From the NCBI RefSeq assembly GCF_947507565.1, contig NC_089191.1:1860001-1924000 (forward strand): 64,000 nucleotides of DNA. The letters run 5' to 3'. A program made the position numbers and the translations under genes. The notes below the pieces were generated by a model. That model was not told where the DNA came from. It saw nothing but the letters and a program-made list of their open reading frames with translations, and ran no database searches. The stretch is from Oscarella lobularis (lineage: Eukaryota > Porifera > Homoscleromorpha > Homosclerophorida > Oscarellidae). This document shows positions 44,480 to 53,946 of this stretch, one piece after another. The first letter of the stretch is position 1, and each line of letters starts with the position of its first letter.

Positions 44480-44652
44480 TTCTTTCTGCTTATATCCAGT
44501 AGCTGCAAACCAAAAATACCTATTATCATTCTCTGATGTTCACGGAGAAGATCGTTGTTGAAGTGCGAAGAACAAGGGAAACTGTAACACCTTTTACTTT
44601 CTATTATCTCCTCCTCTCTTAACTCAATTTAGGCGTTTTGTAGAGTATATAA
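44480..44652. promoter_or_regulatory. Divergent promoter with TATA boxes on both strands
   Basis: TATATAAA at 44646-44653 serves the kinase gene on +, about 40 bp before its ATG at 44688. On the - strand GGATATAAGC near 44489 is TATA-like, about 40 bp before the ATG at 44449. The two genes are separated by only 238 bp. Confidence 0.5.
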
Positions 44653-44687
44653 ACGCATTGATTCAGAGACGATTTCATTATTTTTCA

Positions 44688-47600
44688 ATGATGTTGGACT
44701 TCTGGAAACGTTTACATTTTTGCCTCATCGCAACTCTCTTAGGAAGAGTGAAATCAGAAAACGGCACCATTTTCAACAGTTGGCAGACAATCGAGTTCAC
44801 AAAGGAAGCCTCGCATGCGCTTAGCTATCCTGTAATATCCCTGCTGAACGTATCTGTTCCAAGATTTGTCGCTCGTGGAGAACGCCATCGCGAGCTACTA
44901 GTCGTTAGAAGAGGCCTCACGGAGTCGAGTCGAAACACGTTCTTTTTTGATCCGGTGGCTCAGTCGTGGCTGACCTTGAAAGTGGAAGGTGCGACGCCGC
45001 CAGTGATCCCGTACCAGAGCGCCACGGCATTTCCAAGTCTGCCTGGCAGTCCTATTGTTTTCATTGGCGGACTGAGAAGCGAGAACACAACATGGCGACT
45101 GGAAACGAGCAGGGCCTCCGGTTTCCTCGTTTATCGATGGAAAAAAGGCGCTCCTAATCCTTACTGCAACCGACGTGGGCACGCAGCTGTGGCAATTGAT
45201 ACCAAATTAGTAGTATATGGTGGAATGGAAGAAAACTGCGGAGACGTTGATTTTGACAGGATAACAGCAATAATTTCGTACGACGTCAAAGATGACGAAT
45301 GGTCTAAAGTGTTGCAGCTAAATGAAGGTCCCACCATCAGATGGTACCATAGCCACGCAAGCGTTGCTAGTAGATACTTACTAGTTGCTGGGGGTCGGCT
45401 AGGGGAACTCGATCATCCAAGCAAAGGTTTTATCTTTGACTTCAAGGTAAAGCTTTGGCGCGACTTACCACCAATTCCGTTGGGCGAAAAGGTAGTAATT
45501 CTTGCTAGCAGTTTGGGAGTTCTTAGAAATGAAGAAATTTACGACTGGGTTTTGGTGACAATGCCGAATCCGATGCTAACAATTACGTCTATAACAAATA
45601 GGCGCGCTGCATACCCTTCCCTTATCGTGTACCGATTCGCCTTGAAAAACATCGCGAACGGTGTGTGGTTACCATTAAATACATCAACGATGGTATCGCC
45701 AGGATTTCCTTTGCGGGAGGGCGCTTTTCCAGTTGTCAAGGTTAACCGCGCTAAAATTGCTGTTTACTACGGTCGAATGTATTTATCACAAAGTACAGGA
45801 AACAACAAATGGTTTTTTGTGTCGGGCGGTTACTACAATTGGGGAACGCTTCCAAGCAAGTCTGAGCCCGGTCCCCTTGCCGGTTTTACGTACACTCTTA
45901 CGAGGGAAAAACATATGTACGTTTGAGGTGGATTTTCGCATTCTTCGAGCCCTGGGCAAGGTGGAACGATGTATGAAGCAGCATGGCGCCTGTCTGTTGA
46001 TTTTTCCGCCAAACCAGGTCTTTATCAGTGGGAACGCTATCTTCCAGCGAACTTCGGAATGTCTAGAGTTATAGATGAGGATCTGAGAGTTATGGTTGAT
46101 TCAGTAGAAACAAACGCACCGCTAAATGTAAGAGGACACAGCTCAGTTCCGGTTGAACACTCTCAAACGTCAAAGTCAAGCTGTCTGCTTTTATTTGGAG
46201 GAGTGTATCGCTATATAACAGATGACAAGCTGGTATTAGTTTGCCCAGAATCGTTTCTCTTTAGAACTTTTAGGGCACCAAAAACCGGTCACAGGTGGGT
46301 TCGTTGGCCAAGTGACAGAGCTTTTCACACAGCCGTCATGTACAAGAAGAATACAATGCTGCTGTACGGAGGCGTTCGTTTTAGAATATATCATAGATTC
46401 AGTGGCAACCAAGTTTTCTTAGCTAGCAACGAGATGTGGATTTTAGAGTGGAATCAAATTCCTCTTGATGCTTCTACAAACATTGTCTGGACAAAGCAAT
46501 TGACAGAGAATGGGCCATTGCCTCGTTTTGGGCACACTGCAGTTTTAAGGGGAAGTAAGATGTTGATTTTTGCTGGAACCGATTTTCAGTCAATTTTCAA
46601 TGATTTGTGGCAGTACTGCATTACGTCAAGACAATGGAGCAGGATCACATACACGTTAGACTCTATTAGTGCGTATAATCTTGCGTTGCGCCACCACACA
46701 GCTGTCATGGGTGGAGGTCAAATGTTTGTCTTTGGAGGTTGCATGAAGCATCCTAGAAAACTTTTGAAAGGAAAAGACCAGCTTGACTTGTGTCCAACGT
46801 CGCATATTTCAAGTCTTCTACTTGCGTACGACACGATGAAAGGACACTGGAAAAAGATAGAGTCTTTAGGACAACCAGGAAGGTATCTTCATGGCATGAT
46901 TTTTCTTGAAAACACTTTGCTAGCATACGGAGGAATTGGATCGGATGGCAAGGTAAAAGACACAATATTGACTCTCAAACCAGGCTGCAATCCAGGTGAA
47001 AAAGGAGACGTTCTGACGACTGGCTGTCAGCCGTGTGACGTAGGTCACTATAGCGACAAAGGTGGTCCGGTCTGTGACAGGTGCAGTTTGTTTTTTAGCA
47101 CAAGTCGCCCTGGCTCATCAACTTCGAGCAACTGCACAGTGTGCAGCGAGATTTGTGCTTTTGGCGGAACTTGCACTGCTACGAGACCGAACGTCGAATA
47201 CGAATGCAAGTGTATGTTTCCCTTTTCAGGAAATACTTGCAAAAGCTTTTGGCCTTTGCTAGTGTTTGTGGCCTCTATACTGGTTTCAGCGGCTGTCGTC
47301 TTTCTCATTTACAAAATTGTAGAGTATGTCAGGAAAGCGCGACGCTACGCGTTGGATCTTCAAGACCGAGAAGACGAAATAGACAATCTGCTGGAAGTTT
47401 GGAGAATTGAAAGTGACGAGCTAACTTTCATTCGAAAAATTGGCCAAGGCGGTTTCGGCGAAGTGTGGCTTGCCGAATATCGCGAGCTTGAAGTAGCCGT
47501 CAAAATTCTTAACGAAAACGAACGACTTTTTGTCGACAATTCGAATGAGGAATTTCAGAGAGAAATTGACTTTATGAGGCAACTTCGACATCCCAACATC

Positions 47601-48383
47601 GTTCTCTTTCTCGGAGCCGGCTCCTTCAAGGAAGATGGCAATCTATTCCTAGTTACAGAATTCGTGATTCGAGGATCTCTTCATGGAGTGTTGATGGATG
47701 CATCCATTGGCTTGACGTACGAACAGCAGATTCGATTCTGTTTGGACTCCTCTCTGGGAATGCGTTTTCTTCACGGACTCAATCCGCCGCGAATTCATCG
47801 CGATCTAAAAGCAGCCAACTTGCTTGTTAGTCAAAATTGGGTAGTGAAAGTGAGCGACTTCGGAACGGCGCGACGGCTCTTGAAATCGCAAGAGAACGAA
47901 ATCACGTCGCCCGCCGAGAACTCACTTTCGAAACTAAGTTCAACGGATGACAATGACGACGAGACGCAGCCACTCTTGCTCGCACGATACAAGAAAATGT
48001 CGTGTCGACTTGGGACAAGTCTGTGGAAAGCTCCTGAGCTTCTGATGCAAGAGGCATACGGCGCCTCAGTCGACGTCTTTAGGTAATTAACTCACCGGCA
48101 ATTCCATACGTTGTTCGAATATTCCTCTTCTAGCTTTGGAATTGTTATATGGGAGATCTTCTCGAGAAGAAAGCCCTATGATGACCAGCACCTTCCTCAG
48201 CATCTAAACAGCTTTATTGACCATATATGCAACAGAGGAATTCGTCCGACCGTTCCACGCAGTTGCCCCGACGGCGTTGTAAGGCTGATGGAAAGCTGTT
48301 GGCAGCGCGAGCCAGCAATGCGACCTACATTTCGAGCAATAGTGAGAACACTCGAAAGCCTTCATCATTCTATCAGAGAGTGA
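44688..48383 (+). CDS. Kelch-repeat receptor kinase: signal peptide, kelch, Cys-rich/EGF-like, TM, TKL-type kinase
   Basis: About 1,190 residues in three exons: 44688-45889, 45950-48082 and 48134-48383. ATG 44688 was chosen over an upstream TTG because it gives a clean signal peptide (MMLDFWKRLHFCLIATLLGR) and the TATA box lies just upstream. Residues about 30-750 hold kelch-type blades (KLVVYGGMEENCGD, YLLVAGGRLGELDHP, TMLLYGGVRF, KMLIFAGTDF, QMFVFGGCMK, TLLAYGGIGS). Then come a GCC2/GCC3-like Cys module (CQPCDVGHYSDKGGPVCDRC) and an EGF-like motif (CTATRPNVEYECKC). A TM segment WPLLVFVASILVSAAVVFLIY is at about 832. Kinase from about 895: GQGGFGEVW, VAVKIL lysine, HPNIVLFLGA, catalytic HRDLKAANLL, DFG, LGTSLWKAPELL, VDVFSFGIVIWEIF, RPTF. 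All catalytic residues are present and the TKL-like subdomains suggest Ser/Thr or dual specificity. Stop TGA at 48381. Confidence 0.9.
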
Positions 48384-48415
48384 CCTTGCCAAGGCAAACG
48401 GACTGTGCAGTTAAA

Positions 48416-48421
48416 AATAAA
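48416..48421 (+). terminator. Poly(A) signal of the receptor kinase gene
   Basis: AATAAA 33 bp after the kinase stop codon. Open frames in 48373-48950 lack ATG/splice support and are taken as downstream noise. Confidence 0.5.
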
Positions 48422-48953
48422 ATGAATTTGCAAAGAAAGCCCTTAGAGCCAGATGTTTCATTGACGGACCTGGAGCGAACGTAGCCTTTTCTCCGTCTAC
48501 GTATCCGGGAACAACGAGAATATGGAACGGGGACTGAACTGCCAAACGACGCAATTGTAGCAAGCGCGAGGAAGAAGAGACCTAGAACATCTAGAAAGTT
48601 AGAAAGGCTCCTGCGTAAAGAGAACTGCGAGGCGGGAGAGAAGGAGAAGAGAGAATAAGTGCGATATTCCTTGGAGGGGTCCCCCACTACGTACGCGTTG
48701 AGACAGAGGTCGATAGGTTATCCACTCAATTGATGTTACCAAGGAAAAGCGAGAAAATCGGCTAGGGACTCGTTCTTCAGCGATCGCAAACGCGACCGTA
48801 TCCGGGACTGCGATTCTTTGATCACGTGTTCGTTACTTCTCTTCATCGTCTCATTCTCTAAGGACCCGACACGTACGATGCCCCCTACGATGCGTGGGCT
48901 GAGTTGAACAACTGCGCAAGTCAAAGAAAACTCCACCCCACAATCTTACGTTC

Positions 48954-49529
48954 ATGAAGACGGCAACTGCAGCGCTCCTTTTCCTCTCATTGGCATGTTC
49001 CTGTCACGGTTGGCTCAATCAGAGGCCGAGTACGTCGTGCACCAAACCGAGCGGTCGCGACTGCAGCTGGTACGAAGACTGCCTCGAAAAGCAGTTTCCC
49101 TGTGAAGGCAACACGTACGACTACTCAATAGGCTTTGCAAAGAAATTCTGCAATCTCTTTGGAGAAACCTACAATACGTTCAGTAGCACTTCCAAACGTT
49201 GGATCGATGCAACGCGCAAATGCCTGCAAAAGGAATTGGCTCCTATTCTCACATCGAGCTACATCAAGTTTCTACCCAAATATCATCAGTGTCGTTTGAT
49301 ATATTTTAGAGGTTTTGCCTCGCACACGAAGTGTTATGTGAAGCCGGAAAGCGGAAGCAGTCTCACTATTTGCAATCTTCCGGATAAGTTGAAAATCCTG
49401 AACGTTATTAAAGGAGCATTTTTTCAAGATGTTCGCGCAGTGAGTAAGCAATCTGGGGAAGTCGTTCTCGAATGTGCAAAATTGAAGTTGGCACAATTGC
49501 GCTCAAATTTGTCGCAATGGGGAAAATAA
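48954..49529 (+). CDS. Small secreted Cys-rich protein, stanniocalcin-like pattern
   Basis: Single exon, 191 residues. Signal peptide MKTATAALLFLSLACSCHG, then SCTKPSGRDCSWYEDCLEKQ, FPCEGNTYDYSIGFAKKFC and W-I-D-A-T-R-K-C-L-Q with regularly spaced Cys. The WYxxCLE...FPC...Y...FC...F...W..AT..CLQ arrangement recalls stanniocalcin-type and related invertebrate secreted proteins; that is a pattern match by eye only. No membrane segment or dibasic site. Poly(A) signal AATAAA at 49611. The upstream 48384-48953 stretch holds no supported gene. Confidence 0.6.
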   Translation: MKTATAALLFLSLACSCHGWLNQRPSTSCTKPSGRDCSWYEDCLEKQFPCEGNTYDYSIGFAKKFCNLFGETYNTFSSTSKRWIDATRKCLQKELAPILTSSYIKFLPKYHQCRLIYFRGFASHTKCYVKPESGSSLTICNLPDKLKILNVIKGAFFQDVRAVSKQSGEVVLECAKLKLAQLRSNLSQWGK

Positions 49530-49610
49530 AGGCAACAGACACTCATTTTTCGTTTTTGTTTTGTAAATGCTGCTGTCACGTGTTCGTTTTTCGCTTTTTT
49601 TCTAACGTAA

Positions 49611-49616
49611 AATAAA
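49611..49616 (+). terminator. Poly(A) signal AATAAA
   Basis: 82 bp downstream of the stop of the small secreted protein gene, same strand. Confidence 0.5.
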
Positions 49617-49629
49617 TCTTGTCCAACAT

Positions 49630-50246
49630 TTAATTAAGGGCCGGTTCCTCACGATGCTGACGTCATTAATGACACCACTGGCGGAACTGCACACTTACGG
49701 AGCCAGTATTTTGCGACGTGAAACTACCCAGACATGCCAATCAGAATGTTGATAGGCTACGCTTTGAAGCTACTATGATTGGCACGTCTCGATACGCTAC
49801 AATGGGTCATTCGCGAAGAACCCCTATAAGAGTCAGGTCAAAGAAAAATCACTGGTACACATTAATAATTAACCCAGGGTCACGTAGACAGCTAGTCAAA
49901 GACGCAGACCTATGGCCCCTTCTCCTCCTCGAGGTATCCGGAGAAGAGCCTGGAAATGAGGCTACTCCAAGGCAGCAGCATCACCTTGCAATAAAGTATG
50001 TCTGAAAGAATGTATATTTGCCGAAGTGCCGGGTTTTCAAGACCCGGATAGTAGGGTGACGCCCCAGAAACTCTTTGCGGAAAAGCAGGTCTTTCTAGAA
50101 CGCCTACTAGCGTCTCAAACAGCTTTTCGACGGGAAAAGACGGTTTGTAATAATCGCGTTTTCATGTCGGTTCTATAGATTCATTCGATCGATTGGTTGA
50201 GAAGTTAGGGTTAGTGCTGAATCTCGTTATTTGCTCGCTCTTGCAG
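49630..50246. other. Upstream region of the ankyrin-Roc-COR gene
   Basis: No recognised coding sequence. The gene's first exon(s) should lie here or just downstream of 50160, but no ATG-anchored exon could be connected to the acceptor at 50246. Confidence 0.35.
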
Positions 50247-51794
50247 AGTTCCTTGCCGCTGTTGTCAAAGGAAATACAAATACAGTATTGCAGTTCATTC
50301 GTGGATATCCGGGAAAGTGGAAAGAAGCGACGGACATTGTGAGTGCAGCGATATATAGATAGCTTACGCCTTTCAAACAATTTGCACTGACTTCTTTTTT
50401 GATTTAGCGCGGCGAAACTGCACTTCACCTCTCTCCAACAGTTGAAATTACGGAATTTTTTGCTTTCAGCCGGAGCCCATGTGGAAGCTTTAGACAAAGT
50501 ATATTAGCATGTTATTAGTGGGGTTATTTCATTCTTGCTGTTTCACGTCAGTTGGGATTGACGCCTTTTCTTTGTGCTGTCTTCAATGGCACATTAGCAG
50601 TAATGAACGTTCTTATTAGTTGGGGCTGCGATGTTTCTGCTAAAACAAACGTAAGTAATGGCAAATCCTTTTGTGATAGTCTTTTAGTGATTTGATTTTT
50701 TTAGGCTGGTAATGGAGCTCTAGCACTTGTAAGTTCAAACGGTCATTTGGATATCGCAAGGAAACTGGTCGTAATGGGATTCAGCGCCAATGAACGTCAT
50801 CAGGTACTATTAAGAAATGATTTATGCGAACGTTTCCCAAAATGAAATTCCCAGGTTGGATATACGTCACTTCATTGGGCTTCTCAGCAAGGACACGCTC
50901 GAATTTGTTATTTTCTAATTTCATCAGGCGCTAATATAGAAGCTTTAGAAGAGGTATAAAGTTAAAGGCGATCCTATTTGGGGTAATGTTCTCAAGGTTT
51001 CATTGCAGTTTGAATATACGCCTTTTCTTTGTGCCGCCTATAACGGAAATTCAGAGGTACTGAAAATTCTTTTTCGACGTGGTTGCAACGTTTTTGCACA
51101 AAACAGCGTAAGTGATCGATCAATATGCCTGTTCCGCTCTGCGTTACGTCTGCGTCAGGTAGATAATAATCAAGTCTTTGATCTAGGATGGTTGTGGAGC
51201 TCTCGCTCTTGCGAGTCGTAGTGGTCATTTGTGTATTGCTAGAGAACTTGTTGACATGGGATGCCGCATCAATGAACCTGATAAGGTATTTCTGCTTCAC
51301 AGATCAGAAGATTTGTCATATTTATGAGTGTTCAGTCTGACTATACGGCACTTCATTGGGCGTGCGCCGAAGGCCACGCTGAAACGGTTGAGTATCTTGT
51401 TTCAGCTGGAGCTGATACAAATGCAAAAAATGCCGTACGAATTTCTTATTCACATTCTAGCTTCTTTCGACTTTTGTTGCAGTTTGGCAGAACGCCTCTT
51501 CTTGAAGCGGACTTCAAGAAGCAGTACGACGTCGTGGCAGCTCTCGTACAAATTTTGGGTAGCCAAATTTCAGTTCAAAATAGCAGCGAAGACAACCAAT
51601 CGGAGGTAGTTCCCGTGGCAAAAACAACTTTTCATAGATGTTGACGTTTTCTTGTATAGGTCAGCGAAACGACTTTCCAGGAAAGTTACGTAATGCCAGA
51701 AGAAGACAAGAACAGCTTTGAGAGCAATTGCAGAAAATCAGATGAAGATACCGACGAAATTTTTCAAAAGATTTATGACGAGGCTCTAAAACGC
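50247..51794 (+). CDS. Ankyrin-repeat N-terminal half of an ANK-Roc-COR (ROCO) gene, interrupted by a transposon
   Basis: Roughly one ankyrin repeat per small exon with short introns: LAAVVKGNTNTVLQFI (50247), GETALHL (50408), LGLTPFLCAVFNGTLAVMNV (50551), GNGALALVSSNGHLDIARKL (50705), GYTSLHWASQQGHARICYFL (50856), TPFLCAAYNGNSEVLKILF (51009), GCGALALASRSGHLCIAREL (51187), YTALHWACAEGHAETVEYL (51337), FGRTPLLEADFKKQYDVVAA (51483), then an acidic linker to ALKR at 51794. Repeats alternate between a T-P/S-L-H-W type and a GALAL type, implying tandem doublets. At 50455-50461 six T follow GGAA; one fewer T would keep LSAGAHVEAL in frame, so this copy has a frameshift. The reading frame passes directly into the Roc domain at 57028 if the transposon and one target duplicate are disregarded. 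First exon not found. Confidence 0.7.
51786..51794. repeat. Target-site duplication, left copy (CTAAAACGC)
   Basis: Nine bases immediately left of the transposon, identical to 57019-57027 immediately right of it. Confidence 0.9.
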
Positions 51795-52072
51795 TAGCCT
51801 CGCGTGCGCCAGGCCCTTCTCCTCTGCTCCCGGATAAACCCGGGGAGGAGAAGGGCCTGGTACTTGAGTTCACGTGATCAGCCCCCTTTTGGGGGCAGCG
51901 GTCGGTCATGTGGCGGATAACATACTGCCGATGTCACCTCTGTAATTAAAATGTCACCTCCGTAAGTAAAGTAATTGCTTCACTGCTTGCCTGCATGCCA
52001 GTGGACAATATCTAATGACATTATCGCACCTCTAACCGGCTAATTGGTGCCAAACGTCCCGTCGCTAATCAT
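51795..52072 (+). repeat. Left 278-bp terminal inverted repeat
   Basis: Matches the reverse complement of 56741-57018 without a visible difference. Contains a 16-bp perfect stem (CCAGGCCCTTCTCCTC paired with GAGGAGAAGGGCCTGG) at 51809-51860 and a second palindrome CAGCCCCCTTTTGGGGGC near 51880. The first two bases of the RecQ start codon are its last two bases, so it must also supply promoter and 5'UTR. Confidence 0.9.
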
Positions 52073-53923
52073 GACTTCTTCGCATGCCGAAACTGCGCCG
52101 TCCGTCGCTGAAAGGGCACAGAAAATTCTCCAATCTGTTTTCAAGTTGGAGACATTCAGGCCAGGACAGCTTGAAGCCATCAGAGCCGTAGCAGATGGTG
52201 TAGACGTCGGTGTGAGGATGACCACCAGCAGCGGCAAGTCTCTCTGCTATCAGTTAGCCCCTCTGCTGTTTGGGCAGTCTTCCGCTTGCATCGTGATCAG
52301 TCCTTTGCATGCCCTTATGATAGAACAGGTACAATACGTTGAGTACATGTATGTGATATGGCAAGCATCCATAATTAGGTCAATAAATTAAACAATTTGG
52401 GACTCACTGCTATTTCGTGCATAAATGTCAAAGAGATACAGACGCTCTCAGAATCCTGCTTGAAGGAATGCCTATTCTGTAAGATGCCTGAATAATCCAA
52501 ATTGTCAACTATTTATGACTCTCTTAGTTTATCTTTCACCCGAATGTGCTGTTAGTCCTGCGTGGATTAACGTCATAAAGACAGTGCTTGCGGAACGTGT
52601 TAGGCTTATAGCAGTAGACGAAGCGCACTGCGTTGCCGAATGGTAGTATTGTACATCTCTCTAAAAGACATAAAGGATTACTTGTACAGGGGGGATGAAT
52701 TTCGAACGGACTACGCCAAACTTGGACGGCTGAGAGTTTACTGCTCCTGCCCCGTGATGATCCTGACTGCTACTGTGACACGGTCGCTGATGAAAAAAAT
52801 TTTCGAACGAGTTGACATTCACCGACCTATCATCATCTCACTGCCCCTTAACAGACCGAACCTTTTCTATATTGTGAGACCTATGAAGCTGACAAACGAG
52901 GTATGACTACTGCTTATGTAACCATTCCTTTCACCGTGTGCTCTACAGATGACAATCGAACCCATAGTCAACAATCTAAGAGAGGGGAAGAAGATCAAGA
53001 CCATTATTTACGTGGGGAAAAAGGATTTGGCTGTAACACTGTGGGGCATGCTCAGGTGGTCTGACAAGGTTGCCGTGCACTACTCGTCGCTGACGACGGC
53101 TACAAAAAGACGTACAGAGAAGAAATTTAGGAATGGGGACGTTCACCTTGTCATTGCAACAATAGGCTTTGGGATGGTAAATCAAAGTCTCGACTTTTGA
53201 TTTGTCTTATAATACTTTACTTCCCGTCTGAAGGGAATAGACGTCAATGATGTCCGTCTGGTAGTATATTATGGGCTCCCTAGAGCAGTCACTGAAGTTT
53301 TTCAGGTAATAACATATGAATCTAAACTCATATTTACGTCATACTTTCTCCAGATGTTTGGAAGAGCCGGCCGCGATGGCCAGTCGTCTACATGCGTTCT
53401 CCTTTATCGTCAGAGAAGCATTAGTGGTAAAAGTGTTGACCCAGCAGTTGCCTCCCTCGTGACAAGAAAGACGTGTATTCGACAACAATTTTGTTCGCTC
53501 CTTGAATCACCGTACGACAAATCCAGCCAGGGACAGAGTCCTTGTTGCTATCACTGCCATGTTTCCGGTGAAGATCCAAACAGTTTATTTCTGTTTGGTG
53601 ACAAGAGGACGACGACCAAGTCCAAGGCCATCGATAAGTCACCAAGGAAGGCGGAGGTGTCCCAGTCAGCGAGGAGACGTTTACAGAGAAAGCTGGAGTC
53701 GTGGAGAACACGCGTGGCACAATCTCACACAATGTGCTTCCTTGGAGATGAAGGAGTCGCCAGCAACACACTTTTGCAAAAAATTGTCGATGTTAGTCCC
53801 AATCTCAAATCATTGGCCGACGTCGAGAGGGTCACTGGAGTCCAAAAGCGTTTTGCGCTTTCTCTTTTTGAAGCAATTTCCTATCCTGAGGACTGCATTG
53901 AGCATGACCACTGCTACTGCTAA
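52071..53923 (+). CDS. RecQ-like DNA helicase of the transposon
   Basis: ATP-dependent 3'-5' DNA helicase by family. At least seven exons with short introns, from ATG 52071 (MTSSHAETAPSVAERAQ). Motif 0 FRPGQLEAIRAV; motif I TSSGKSLCYQLAPLL; Ia CIVISPLHALMIEQ (exon ends 52328); motif II VDEAHCVAEW (about 52615); GDEFRTDYAKLGRL and LTATVT (motif III) at about 52695-52790; IV TIIYVGKKDLAV (about 53000); V ATIGFGM then GIDVNDVRLVVYYGLP; VI GRAGRDGQ (53360). A RecQ zinc-binding subdomain follows (C-R-Q-Q-F-C, then CCYHCHV). A C-terminal basic tail and a possible HRDC-like helical segment end at TAA 53921. Motif I has TSSGKS instead of the usual TGGGKS but retains the GKS lysine. Probably helps transposition or repair of the excised site; that role is inference. 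Confidence 0.85.
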
Positions 53924-53946
53924 ATCACAAGATCGTTATATATTAT

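Noticed and set aside
48373-48687. Minus-strand frame with a hydrophobic stretch after the kinase gene
   Set aside because: Overlaps the kinase 3' end and poly(A) signal and has no splice or homology support.
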